20,270 nt of DNA, taken from contig PEUP01000087.1 of NCBI GenBank assembly GCA_002780705.1, positions 1 to 20,270 of the forward strand, in the 5' to 3' direction. The stretch is from Elusimicrobia bacterium CG03_land_8_20_14_0_80_50_18 (GTDB lineage: Bacteria; CG03). Shown piece by piece: positions 6,187 through 15,041 of this stretch. The first letter of the stretch is position 1, and each line of letters opens with the position of its first letter. A model generated the notes under the pieces. That model searched no databases. It saw nothing but the letters and a program-made list of their open reading frames with translations, and was not told the origin of the DNA. The position numbers and the translations under genes were made by a program.

Positions 6187-7995
6187 ATGGCATATCCTTC
6201 TGATTTCATAGAGAAAGTGCGCGCGTCGTCGGACATTGTTTCCGTCGCCGAGCAGTATTTTCCGCTGCGGCGAGCGGGAGGGAATTACACCGCCCTCTGC
6301 CCGTTTCACAGCGAGAAGACGCCTTCTTTCGTGATATCAAAACAGAAGCAGATATACAAGTGTTTCGGCTGCGGCGAGGGCGGCAATGTTTTCACCTTCG
6401 TCATGAAGATGGACAGGGTCTCTTTCCCCGAAGCCGTCCGCTCACTTGCCGTCCGGGCGGGGATAGAGGTGCCTGAAAAAGCCGCGGGGCCGGAGGAAAA
6501 AAGAAAGAATTACCTTTTTTCCGTCATGAGCAGAATAAGCAAATTTTACGCGGATAATCTCGCTAAAAGCAAAATGGCGCGGGAATATCTCTCTAAAAGG
6601 GGCATCACCCCTGAAATGGCCGGAAAATTCGGCATGGGTTTTTCGCCGGACGGGGAAACGCTCATCAAATTCGCGAAGGACGAGAACATATCCTCATCCG
6701 ACCTTTTAACGCTCGGCCTCGCCGTTGAGAGGGCCGGCTCTCTGACGGATAAATTCAGGTTCAGGATAATCTTCCCCATCTGCGACGCCCAGGGCCGGAC
6801 TGTGGGTTTCGGCGGCCGGGCGACGGGCGAGTCCAAGGTGAAATACCTCAACTCTCCGGAGACAATTCTTTTCCGCAAGAGCGAAATACTGTATGCGATG
6901 GATATAGCGAAAAAAAATATCATTGACGAGGGCAGGGTCATAGTGACGGAAGGCTACATGGATGTCCTCACCCTCCATCAGTTCGGTTTCACGAACGCCG
7001 TGGGGGTGCTCGGTACGGCGTTTACGGACAGCCATGTTCATCAGCTTGCCCGTTTCACCGAAAAAGTCTATATGCTTTTTGATTCCGACGCCGCGGGCAT
7101 CAACGCCTGCCTGCGTTCCGCCCCCAAGGTGCTTGAGGCCGGCCTTGAGAGCTATGTTATCAGGCTGCTCAAAACAAAGGACGCCGACGATTTTCTGCAC
7201 AAATTCGGGGCGGCCAAGCTGCGGGAGAGGATGAAGGAAGCCCACCCGCTGTTGGATTTCATAAGAAAACTTTTCATTTACAGGCACAAAGATAAGAATC
7301 CGTCATGGAAGGCCGATGTTGTCTCCGGGCTCAAACCTTTTATCAACGCCGTGGGAAGCGCCGTCACGCGCGAGGAGGAAATCAAGAGAACCGCCGAGGC
7401 TCTTGAAGTGAGCGTCTCCGCTGTGGAGAAAGAGATGAGCAGGAGCTCAGCGCCCGCCTACGCCGACAGCGCCGGCGAAAGCGCTTTACGGGATAAAAAG
7501 AAACTGGGCAGAAAGGAGAAGATAGAGCGCGCCATAATCTGTTTTCTCGTAAATTATCCTGAATTCGTGGATGTTTTTCACAAGTCGGTCAAAGCGGACG
7601 ATTTTGAATACATGGGCGTTTTTTTAAAGAGTGTTTACGAGAGTGTTGAAGACGGCGTGGGCATATCGGCCTCAAATCTGATCTCAAAATTTTCACAGGA
7701 TTCTCTGTCGGGTGATGATTCGGATTTCGTCGCGGAACTGACCGCCTCTGTAATAGAAAGCGATACGCCTGCGGACAAGGAGCAGATACTTGAAAAGAAA
7801 AAAGAGGCGGAAAGCCTTGCGGACGCCTTCATAATGGCCGTGGATATGGCCAGACGCGAAGAACTGAGAAAAAAACTTCTGGTAAATCCGAAGTCAAGTG
7901 AAATAGGGGAAGAATATATGCAGGTAGTCAAAAGGTTGGACAGGAAAAGACAGGGAGGGCATTTTGAAAAAGAACGCCGGAAAATCCAAAGATAA
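6187..7995 (+). CDS. dnaG: DNA primase
   Basis: The 602-residue enzyme synthesises RNA primers for replication. The N-terminal CHC2 zinc finger uses Cys38, His41, Cys59 and Cys62. The Toprim core has the catalytic Glu255 in VTEGYMD and the metal-binding Asp299/Asp301 in LFDSDAAG. The variable C-terminal region (about 440 onward) corresponds to the DnaB-helicase interaction domain. Size is standard. ATG 6187 fits the canonical N-terminus; a TTG at 6184 adjoins it and neither has a clear Shine-Dalgarno, so translation may depend on the upstream gene 12-15 bases away. Its 3' end overlaps rpoD by 32 bases. Confidence 0.96.
   Translation: MAYPSDFIEKVRASSDIVSVAEQYFPLRRAGGNYTALCPFHSEKTPSFVISKQKQIYKCFGCGEGGNVFTFVMKMDRVSFPEAVRSLAVRAGIEVPEKAAGPEEKRKNYLFSVMSRISKFYADNLAKSKMAREYLSKRGITPEMAGKFGMGFSPDGETLIKFAKDENISSSDLLTLGLAVERAGSLTDKFRFRIIFPICDAQGRTVGFGGRATGESKVKYLNSPETILFRKSEILYAMDIAKKNIIDEGRVIVTEGYMDVLTLHQFGFTNAVGVLGTAFTDSHVHQLARFTEKVYMLFDSDAAGINACLRSAPKVLEAGLESYVIRLLKTKDADDFLHKFGAAKLRERMKEAHPLLDFIRKLFIYRHKDKNPSWKADVVSGLKPFINAVGSAVTREEEIKRTAEALEVSVSAVEKEMSRSSAPAYADSAGESALRDKKKLGRKEKIERAIICFLVNYPEFVDVFHKSVKADDFEYMGVFLKSVYESVEDGVGISASNLISKFSQDSLSGDDSDFVAELTASVIESDTPADKEQILEKKKEAESLADAFIMAVDMARREELRKKLLVNPKSSEIGEEYMQVVKRLDRKRQGGHFEKERRKIQR
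7952..7959 (+). promoter_or_regulatory. Ribosome binding site fixing the rpoD TTG start
   Basis: AGGGAGGG lies within the end of dnaG, 4 bases before TTG 7964. No in-frame ATG occurs for about 100 codons downstream, and this site supports the TTG as the rpoD start. Confidence 0.65.
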
Positions 7996-9943
7996 TGAAA
8001 AAAAACTGAAAAAGGCGGTGAAGGCGGCAGAGCCGCCCGCGAAGAAAAAGCCCGCAGCGGCTTCTGCCGGGCCGAAAGCCCCCGCGCGGAAGGCCCCGAA
8101 GGGAAAGCCCGTTAAAAAATTGAAAAAGCAGCCTCTTGCCTCAGCGCATCCGTCTGCAAAACCGGAAAATAAGTCACGAAAGTCAACCCCTGTCACCAAG
8201 CTCACGCGCGCCGCGACGAGAACGGCCAGGAAGAAAGACGCTCTGCCCAAGGGCAGGGAGAAAGACGACATAATAAGAGAAATCGTCATGAAGGGCAAGG
8301 AGTCCGGTTCCATGTCCTTCACGCAGCTCAACGAGATGCTGCCGCCGGAATTCACGAATTCCGACACCATTGATGAGGTTCTCACCTCGCTTGAGAGCAC
8401 GGGAATAGATATAGGCGGTGCGGTGTCAAAGGATGAGATGGCGCTGGTGCCGGTGGCCGATGTGGATAAGGTGGACACATCGGATTCCGTGAAGATGTTT
8501 TTGAGCGAGATGGGCAAGGCCGCGCTTCTCACCAGGGAAGAAGAGACTTTTCTCGCCAAGGGAATAAAGGACAGGGAGAACCGCCTGAAATTCCTGATTT
8601 TGTCCAACCCCGTCGTGTTCAAGGAGATGGAGAACATAAACGCCCTGCTTCAGGAGGGTGTTATTTCCGCGCGCGAGCTCATGCCGCGGGGTAAAAAGAA
8701 TCTTAAAATCATAGATGCCATGAAAAAACGCGTTTGCGACGCCTCGACTTACATACGGAACGGACGCCAAAAACTCGTGGAGATGCAGAAGGAACTTTTT
8801 GCCGCTAAGACTCCGGAAAAAATACAGCGTTTGAAAAAAGACAGCGAGCGGACATGCGCGGTGCTTTACGAGAAAATAGAAACTCTTGAACTCAACAGCC
8901 AGAAACTGAAACGGCTCCTCCATCTGCTCAAAACAGAAGGAAAGCGCAGCGCCCTGCTCTTAAATGCCCGTGAAGACCTGCTGAAAAAAGTGGAGGACGA
9001 GGAGAGGGTGCGGGCACTCTTCAGGCAATATAAAAGAAAAACGCTGGACCGCGACGCTTTTTTCCGCCGGTCAGGTGTGAGGGTGAGTCAGTGGCAGGAA
9101 AAACAGGAAGTGCTGGATAAGATAGCGGAAAACCTGAGCCATCTGAGAAAAGAAACGGTGCAGGAGCCCGCGGAGCTTTTGATCATCTATGACGAGATTC
9201 GCGTTCTTGAAAAGGAAATAAGGGACATGAAGCTCAAGGTCGTCAGGAGCAATCTGAGGCTTGTGGTGTCAATAGCGAAGCATCATTCAAATGTGCGCTT
9301 GTCGCTGTTGGATCTCATTCAGGAGGGATGCATAGGATTGATGAAAGCGGTTGACAAGTTTGAATACAAAAAAGGTTTCAAGTTTTCAACTTACGCGACA
9401 TGGTGGATCAGGCAGTCCATCAACAGGGCCATTGCCGATCAGGCCAGAACCATAAGAATTCCCGTGCACATGAAGGAGGTCATCAGCAAGGTGTCAACAT
9501 TCTCGCAGAAATTCCGCGCGAAAAAAGGTTTTGACCCCACACCCGAACAGTGCGCGGACGGCTTGCGGATACCGGTGGAAAGGATTTACACGGTGCTCAA
9601 AGTCATGCCGGAGCCTTTTTCACTGGCCCAGCCGGTGGGAGATGAGGACGACGCTCAGCTTGAAGAGTATATCAAAGACAGCACTCTGGTAAGCCCGGAG
9701 GATTCGGCCCAGATGGATCTTCTCAAGGGTGAGGTGGAAAAACTGCTTTCTGTGCTGTCCGACCGCGAAGGTGAGATCCTCCGCCTGAGATACGGGATAG
9801 ATTCTGGTTATCCGAGGACTCTTGAGGAGGTGGGGCAGGAATTCAAGGTGACGAGGGAGAGAATAAGGCAGATAGAGGCCAAGGCTGTTAACAAGCTGAA
9901 GGAAATCGCCGAATCCAGGAAACTGAAGCAGTATATTGAGTGA
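7964..9943 (+). CDS. rpoD: Primary RNA polymerase sigma factor (sigma-70)
   Basis: The 659-residue sigma factor has all domains of a group 1 sigma. Region 1.1 is near 99-150, followed by a 1.2-like segment near 170-200 and a roughly 220-residue helical non-conserved region. Region 2 surrounds DLIQEG at 450 and includes the conserved FSTYATWWIRQ and ARTIRIPVH stretches. Region 4 ends with the helix-turn-helix LEEVGQEFKVTRERIRQIEA from 620. Two points are odd. The first ~95 residues are a Lys/Ala/Pro-rich, histone H1-like extension, and the 2.1/2.2 block reads KHHSNVRLSLLDLIQEGC instead of the common KHYTNRGLSFLDLIQEGN. It overlaps dnaG by 32 bases and starts with TTG. Confidence 0.96.
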   Translation: MKKNAGKSKDNEKKLKKAVKAAEPPAKKKPAAASAGPKAPARKAPKGKPVKKLKKQPLASAHPSAKPENKSRKSTPVTKLTRAATRTARKKDALPKGREKDDIIREIVMKGKESGSMSFTQLNEMLPPEFTNSDTIDEVLTSLESTGIDIGGAVSKDEMALVPVADVDKVDTSDSVKMFLSEMGKAALLTREEETFLAKGIKDRENRLKFLILSNPVVFKEMENINALLQEGVISARELMPRGKKNLKIIDAMKKRVCDASTYIRNGRQKLVEMQKELFAAKTPEKIQRLKKDSERTCAVLYEKIETLELNSQKLKRLLHLLKTEGKRSALLLNAREDLLKKVEDEERVRALFRQYKRKTLDRDAFFRRSGVRVSQWQEKQEVLDKIAENLSHLRKETVQEPAELLIIYDEIRVLEKEIRDMKLKVVRSNLRLVVSIAKHHSNVRLSLLDLIQEGCIGLMKAVDKFEYKKGFKFSTYATWWIRQSINRAIADQARTIRIPVHMKEVISKVSTFSQKFRAKKGFDPTPEQCADGLRIPVERIYTVLKVMPEPFSLAQPVGDEDDAQLEEYIKDSTLVSPEDSAQMDLLKGEVEKLLSVLSDREGEILRLRYGIDSGYPRTLEEVGQEFKVTRERIRQIEAKAVNKLKEIAESRKLKQYIE

Positions 9944-9947
9944 GATT

Positions 9948-11375
9948 ATGAAAAAAAAGACAAAAAAAACGGGCTGTGTGAACAAGAGAAGCGTTTCCGC
10001 CGGCATGAAGCTGTCGCAGAGCGTGCGGAACATACATTTTGTGGGCATAGGCGGCTCCGGCATGAGCGGCATCGCGGAGGTGCTCTCCGGTATGGGTTAT
10101 GCCGTCAGCGGTTCTGACCTCGCGTCGTCCCCTGTCACCAGGCATCTTGAAGAACTCGGCTGCATTGTGAAAACAGGCCATTGCGCTTCAAATGTCAGCG
10201 GTGCTCAGGTGGTGGTGATATCCTCCGCTGTCACACCCGATAACATAGAGGTGCTCACCGCGGTGAAGAATAAGATACCCGTCATACAGCGCGCCGAGAT
10301 GCTGGCCGAACTCATGCGCCTTAAATACAGCATAGCCATCGCGGGCAGTCACGGCAAGACAACCACAACTTCCATGGTCAGTCAGATACTCGCTTCGGCC
10401 GGTTATGATCCCACCATGGTCATAGGCGGAAGATTCAAGAACATAGCCACCGGCGGTTATAAAGGCAGCGGAGAGCTGCTTGTCGCTGAGGCCGACGAGT
10501 CGGACGCGTCTTTCCTCAAGCTCCTTCCCACAGTGGTGGCCGTGACGAATATAGACGACGATCACATGACTTTTTATGGCAGCATGGACAATCTGAAGCA
10601 GACATTTGTGGATTTTATCAACAGCATCCCTTTTTACGGCATGGCCTTTCTCTGCATAGATGACGCAAATATAGCCGAAATCCTGCCTCAGCTGAGGAAA
10701 CGCTATTTCACATACGGTTTTTCGCCATCAGCCGATTACCGCGTGAAGATCACGGGCATGGAACATTTCAATACCTCTTATTCTCTGACTTACATGGGCG
10801 CGGATATAGGCGAGCTGACGGTGCCGGCTCCCGGAATGCACAATGTCCTCAATTCCGCCGCGGCCGCATGTGCCTGCCTGAATCTCGGCGTGAGCATGGC
10901 TAAGATCAGAAAGGGGCTGAAGGCCTATATGGGTGTTTCCAGAAGGTTTGATGTAAAGGGTATAAAAAAAGGCGTTATGGTAATAGACGATTACGCCCAT
11001 CATCCCACGGCCATAGCCATGACGGTAAAAACGGCCCGTGAGATCTGGCCGGAAAGAAGGATAGTCGTGCTTTTTCAGCCGCACAGGTACACAAGGACGA
11101 GAGAGCAGGCCTGGCAGCTGGGAAGATCTTTCAGCCGCGCCGACGCCGTGTGCATTCTGCCAATATACTCGGCGGGAGAGAAAAAGATTCCTGGCATCAC
11201 TTCCCAACTTATATGGGAAAACATACCCCGGACCATAAGAAAGAGGATGTTCGCGTCTCTGGACGAGGCCTCAAAGGTTCTGCCGGCCATGCTGAATAAA
11301 AATGATATTTTTATCACAATAGGCGCGGGGGATGTTTATAAGGCCGGCGAAGCTGTGCTTGAAAAATTGAGCTGA
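9948..11375 (+). CDS. murC: UDP-N-acetylmuramate--L-alanine ligase
   Basis: This 475-residue cytoplasmic Mur ligase adds L-alanine to UDP-MurNAc, the first amino acid of the peptidoglycan stem. It has the N-terminal Rossmann motif GIGGSGMSGIAEVL, the ATP-binding GSHGKTTTT (133-141), ADESDASF and TNIDDDH metal/substrate motifs, and the C-terminal DDYAHHPTAI and QPHRYTRT motifs. ATG 9948 is 4 bases after the rpoD stop. An upstream TTG (9936) and a later ATG (near 10005) are possible, since the first ~20 residues are a basic tail not needed for the fold. murC usually sits in a division/cell-wall cluster, so its place after rpoD is unusual. Confidence 0.95.
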   Translation: MKKKTKKTGCVNKRSVSAGMKLSQSVRNIHFVGIGGSGMSGIAEVLSGMGYAVSGSDLASSPVTRHLEELGCIVKTGHCASNVSGAQVVVISSAVTPDNIEVLTAVKNKIPVIQRAEMLAELMRLKYSIAIAGSHGKTTTTSMVSQILASAGYDPTMVIGGRFKNIATGGYKGSGELLVAEADESDASFLKLLPTVVAVTNIDDDHMTFYGSMDNLKQTFVDFINSIPFYGMAFLCIDDANIAEILPQLRKRYFTYGFSPSADYRVKITGMEHFNTSYSLTYMGADIGELTVPAPGMHNVLNSAAAACACLNLGVSMAKIRKGLKAYMGVSRRFDVKGIKKGVMVIDDYAHHPTAIAMTVKTAREIWPERRIVVLFQPHRYTRTREQAWQLGRSFSRADAVCILPIYSAGEKKIPGITSQLIWENIPRTIRKRMFASLDEASKVLPAMLNKNDIFITIGAGDVYKAGEAVLEKLS

Positions 11376-11395
11376 GGCCGGATTTTTGATACAAT
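11367..11395 (+). promoter_or_regulatory. Promoter for the nusA-infB-rbfA operon
   Basis: TTGAGC (11367-11372) and TACAAT (11390-11395) have a 17-base spacer, and TGA immediately before TACAAT makes an extended -10. The predicted start near 11402 gives a leader of about 33 bases containing the AGAGGG ribosome site. The -35 box overlaps the end of murC. Confidence 0.6.
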
Positions 11396-11434
11396 ATAAA
11401 TTTGTGAGCGGCGAATTAAGAGAGGGATAATATA

Positions 11435-12571
11435 ATGACTAAAGAATTTTTGGCGGCGCTGGACCAGATACAGCACGAGAAAGGCATTCCCAAAGAAGAG
11501 ATTATTTCTCTGATAGAGCACGCTGTGAGTAAGTGCCTGGTAAAAGTTTACCCTCTTTCGGACAGATATAAGGTGACGCTGGACAGGGAAACCGGCCATA
11601 TCGTGGCATGGGGGCTGAAGAGCGCCGTGAAGAAAGTGGAGGATCCCAGAAAAGAAATACTCCTCAGCGCCGCGCGCGCTATAGACCCAAAAGCCGCCGA
11701 AGGCGATGATATTGAAATTCCTTTAGAGGTGGACGAAATAGCCCGTATAGCCAGTCAGACCATCAAGAAAGTCATAACCCAGAGGATCAGGGAGTATGAG
11801 AAGATATCCGTGTATAAAAAATACAAGGAGATGGAGAACAGGATTGTCTCCGGCAGAGTCTTCCGTTTCATAGGGCGGAAAGCCATCTTTGATTTCGGCG
11901 ACGCGGAAGCGGTGCTGCCTGCCGAGGAGCAGATACCCAAACAGTTTCTCAGGTCTAATTCTTTTGTTAAAACGCTGATACTGAGGGTTGAAGGCAACGA
12001 GAAGAAATGCGATATCATACTTTCCAGGAGCCATCCGGAATTTTTAAAGCAGCTCCTCGCTGATGAGGTGCCGGAGATCAAGGAAGGGGTGGTTGAGATC
12101 ATCAAAGCGGTGCGCTATCCCGGCATCAGGAGCAAGGTGCTGGTCAAATCCCTGAAAGATCATGTTGACCCGGTAGGCACCTGCGTGGGAGTGAGGGGTT
12201 CAAGGATAAAGACCATCATCAGCGAGCTCGGGGGAGAGAGGATAGATCTTGTGGACGCCTCAAAGAGCCCCGCCGCCATTGTGGCCTCTTCTCTCAGTCC
12301 AGCCCGGGTTGAGCCCTCGGCGGTGAAGATAAATAAGACTAAAAAACAAGCTGTGGTGACAATCGATCCTTCCCAGCGCGGACAGGCGCTCGGACAGGGG
12401 GGGTTCAATATTAATCTCGCGTCGGAACTGACCGGCATGGACATAGACATAGAAGACGGGGCACCGCCCGGACTTGGCGCGGGAGCGACGGCGCCGAATA
12501 CGGATGAAATTACACCGGAGCTCACCGTGGCTCCGGTCGCGCCGCCGGCGGATGACAAGGAGAAAGAATAA
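11435..12571 (+). CDS. nusA: Transcription elongation/termination factor NusA
   Basis: The 378-residue product has the NusA N-terminal RNA-polymerase-binding domain (about 1-125), an S1 domain (about 133-205), a first KH domain with the signature DPVGTCVGVRGSRI and GGERIDLV, and a second KH domain containing QALGQGGFNINLASELTG. It modulates pausing, termination and antitermination. The second KH loop reads GQGG where GRGG is usual. The C-terminal tail is short and acidic, without the acidic repeats of Escherichia coli NusA. ATG 11435 follows AGAGGG. The usual upstream partner rimP is missing; murC is there instead. The stop shares a base with the infB ATG (TAATG). Confidence 0.96.
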   Translation: MTKEFLAALDQIQHEKGIPKEEIISLIEHAVSKCLVKVYPLSDRYKVTLDRETGHIVAWGLKSAVKKVEDPRKEILLSAARAIDPKAAEGDDIEIPLEVDEIARIASQTIKKVITQRIREYEKISVYKKYKEMENRIVSGRVFRFIGRKAIFDFGDAEAVLPAEEQIPKQFLRSNSFVKTLILRVEGNEKKCDIILSRSHPEFLKQLLADEVPEIKEGVVEIIKAVRYPGIRSKVLVKSLKDHVDPVGTCVGVRGSRIKTIISELGGERIDLVDASKSPAAIVASSLSPARVEPSAVKINKTKKQAVVTIDPSQRGQALGQGGFNINLASELTGMDIDIEDGAPPGLGAGATAPNTDEITPELTVAPVAPPADDKEKE

Positions 12572-15027
12572 TGGCAGTTAAATATGAATGCAGAATTTCC
12601 GAGCTCGCCAAAGAGCTCGGGGTGACCAGTAAAGACCTGCTCAAAAAACTCGGAGGGAAGGGAAAAACCGCGTCATCGAGCCTGACAAAGGCCGAAGTCG
12701 CCAAGTTGAAAAAGGCCGTTCCCGCCGATAATAAAAAATCCCTTGCAAAGCCGAAAAAAAGCCCGGCCGCGAAGACAGCGCTGAGACCGACGGCAAAAGC
12801 CAAAAGCGCCGTTAAGGCAAAAGCCAAAAGCGTCGTTAAGGCAAAAGCCAAAAGCGCCGTTAAGGCAAAAGCCAATGCCCCGGCCAAGGTCAAAACTGAG
12901 GCGCCGGATGCAGCGATAAAAAAAATTGAGCCAAAGAAAGCGGACAAGGTTTCCGGGCAGGCTCAGGAAACAAAAGCGCCTGACGCCGGCGGAAAACCTG
13001 CGCGTAAAAGAAAGCGGACAAAATATGAGACATACGTGCACATACTGTCACAGGAACTGGGCACGACCAGCAAAGCCCTTATAGACGAGATAAAAAAAAG
13101 GCTGGGAATCGAGGGCAAAAAAGCCAATTCAGGCCTCAGCGCCGAAGAAGTCCAGAAGATAAAGGCCGCTTTTCTCGGCCCGAAGCCGCCGCCTGTGCAG
13201 CCGGATAAAACGCCTGATACAAAAGTGCTTGTGCCGCCGGTGCCGCCGCCTCTCCCCCCCGTAAAACCCGTTCCTCCTCCCGCGCCGAAAATAAAAATAG
13301 ATATTACCACAACCGTGGGATCTCTGGCGGAAAAACTCAACATGTCTGCTGTGGCGCTGATCAAGAAATTGATTAAGCAGGGAATTATCACGACAATAAA
13401 CCAGCGCCTGGATACGGAAACCGCTTCTTTGATCATACAGGAAGAGGGTTTTGAACCGGAAATCGTGGATATTTACAAAGACGAGGTGCAGAAATCCGAC
13501 GACAGAGATATGAGTAGAGCGGTCACAAGGCCCCCCGTCATAACAGTTATGGGACATGTGGATCACGGCAAGACTTCGCTCCTTGACTATATAAGAAAAT
13601 CCCATGTGGCGCAGAAGGAATTCGGAAATATAACCCAGCACATCGGAGCCTATCAGATAAAACACGGTGATTATACCATGACATTCCTGGACACCCCCGG
13701 CCATGAGGCTTTTACAGCCATGCGGATGAGAGGAACACAGGTGACGGATGTCGTGGTGCTGGTGGTGGCGGCCGATGACGGGATAATGCCGCAGACGAGA
13801 GAAGCGATCAGTCACGCGAAACTCGGCGGCGTGCCTATAATCGTGGCGGTGAACAAAATAGATCTCCCCGCGGCAAATATTGAAAATGTGAAGCAGCAAC
13901 TGGCGAATGAGAACCTTCTCCCCGAAGACTGGGGCGGAAAAACCATAGTGGTGCCGATTTCGGCCAAAACCGGCGAAGGCGTTAAGGATCTTCTTGATAT
14001 GGTACAGCTTCAGACTGAAATGATGGATCTGAAGGCAGACAGGCTCTGCCGCGCGAGAGGCGTGGTGCTGGAGGCCAGTCTGGATACCCGCCGCGGGCCG
14101 GTGGCGACAGTTCTTATCACCGACGGTATTCTCAAAATAGGTGAATCTTTTATTTGCGGTTTTGCCGGAGGAAAAGTGCGGGCCATTCATCTTGAGTCCG
14201 GCGGCAATGTGAGGGATGTTTTTCCCGGAACGCCTGTTGAGGTCATGGGTTTTGCCACACTCCCTGAGGTGGGAGACGAATTCTCCGTTATATCCAACGC
14301 CGGTCTTTCCAGGGATATACTGTCATCCAGAAAAAGAGTGCAGGACGATATGAAGTTCAGCGCGCAGGCTCTTTCCGGATCTATCGGCGGGGATGACTCC
14401 AAAACTGTCAAAGTGATACTCAAGAGCGATGTGCAGGGATCGCTGGAGGCAATCAGGGACTCTTTATCCAAACTTGACAGCAGTGAAGTCAGGCTTCAGA
14501 TAGTCCATGCCGCCTGCGGTGGAATCAACCAAAGCGATATACTGCTTGCGCAGGCTTCCGGCTCCATCATTATAGCTTTCAATGTGAAGGGCACGGATAA
14601 GGTTGAATCCGAGGCGCAGGAAAAATGCGTTGAGATAAGAAGCTATACCGTGATATACAAGCTTTTAGAAGATCTGAAGAAAGCCCTGGAGGGTAAACTC
14701 GCCCCCATTTACAACGAAGCCCCTATAGGCCGGGCGGAGGTGTTGAAGATTTACAACATTTCACGCATAGGCACGGTGGCCGGATGTATTGTCACCAAGG
14801 GAAAGCTGAAACAGAAGGCCAGAGCCAGGCTCGTCAGGGATGATAAAATAATTTATACGGGGAGTCTCTTATCTCTGAGACGCTTTAAGGACGAAGCGTC
14901 TGAGGTGATGGAAGGTATGGAGTGCGGCATTACGCTTGACAAATACAACGACCTCAAGCCCGGTGATGTTATAGAAGCTTACGAGCTTGAGAAGATCGCG
15001 CGTGTGCTCGGGGATGCCAAGGAGTAA
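12571..15027 (+). CDS. infB: Translation initiation factor IF-2
   Basis: The 818-residue GTPase delivers initiator fMet-tRNA to the 30S subunit. It has three IF2_N-type modules (about 3-50, 150-200 and 247-300), separated by a Lys/Ala-rich repeat region and a Pro-rich linker. The GTPase domain follows, with GHVDHGKT at 328-335, DTPGHEAF, NKID and SAKTG. The C-terminal half is the standard EF-Tu-like domain 2, domain 3 and fMet-tRNA-binding domain. Its first A is the last base of the nusA stop. Neither ylxR nor ylxQ lies between nusA and infB, unlike in many bacteria. A three-copy 24-base tandem repeat lies inside the N-terminal linker. Confidence 0.97.
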   Translation: MAVKYECRISELAKELGVTSKDLLKKLGGKGKTASSSLTKAEVAKLKKAVPADNKKSLAKPKKSPAAKTALRPTAKAKSAVKAKAKSVVKAKAKSAVKAKANAPAKVKTEAPDAAIKKIEPKKADKVSGQAQETKAPDAGGKPARKRKRTKYETYVHILSQELGTTSKALIDEIKKRLGIEGKKANSGLSAEEVQKIKAAFLGPKPPPVQPDKTPDTKVLVPPVPPPLPPVKPVPPPAPKIKIDITTTVGSLAEKLNMSAVALIKKLIKQGIITTINQRLDTETASLIIQEEGFEPEIVDIYKDEVQKSDDRDMSRAVTRPPVITVMGHVDHGKTSLLDYIRKSHVAQKEFGNITQHIGAYQIKHGDYTMTFLDTPGHEAFTAMRMRGTQVTDVVVLVVAADDGIMPQTREAISHAKLGGVPIIVAVNKIDLPAANIENVKQQLANENLLPEDWGGKTIVVPISAKTGEGVKDLLDMVQLQTEMMDLKADRLCRARGVVLEASLDTRRGPVATVLITDGILKIGESFICGFAGGKVRAIHLESGGNVRDVFPGTPVEVMGFATLPEVGDEFSVISNAGLSRDILSSRKRVQDDMKFSAQALSGSIGGDDSKTVKVILKSDVQGSLEAIRDSLSKLDSSEVRLQIVHAACGGINQSDILLAQASGSIIIAFNVKGTDKVESEAQEKCVEIRSYTVIYKLLEDLKKALEGKLAPIYNEAPIGRAEVLKIYNISRIGTVAGCIVTKGKLKQKARARLVRDDKIIYTGSLLSLRRFKDEASEVMEGMECGITLDKYNDLKPGDVIEAYELEKIARVLGDAKE
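12793..12875 (+). repeat. 24-base tandem repeat inside infB
   Basis: Three copies of GCAAAAGCCAAAAGCGCCGT+TAAG (12793-12816, 12817-12840, 12841-12864) plus an 11-base partial copy encode repeated AKAKSAVK-type octapeptides. Copy 2 differs by a single base (GTC for GCC). Near-perfect DNA identity suggests recent slippage or unequal recombination. The unit is a multiple of three, so copy number can change without breaking the frame. Confidence 0.95.
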
Positions 15028-15041
15028 GCGGGCATTCTATC

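Noticed and set aside
7894..8637. 247-codon open frame on the - strand
   Set aside because: It is antisense to the end of dnaG and start of rpoD; its Phe/Ser-rich content mirrors the Lys/Glu codons of the real genes.
12793..12875. CRISPR-like array
   Set aside because: Units are contiguous with no spacers and lie in frame within infB.
13129..14190. 353-codon open frame on the - strand
   Set aside because: It lies wholly opposite the conserved IF-2 GTPase domain, has a His/Arg-rich composition typical of antisense frames, and shows no recognisable motif.
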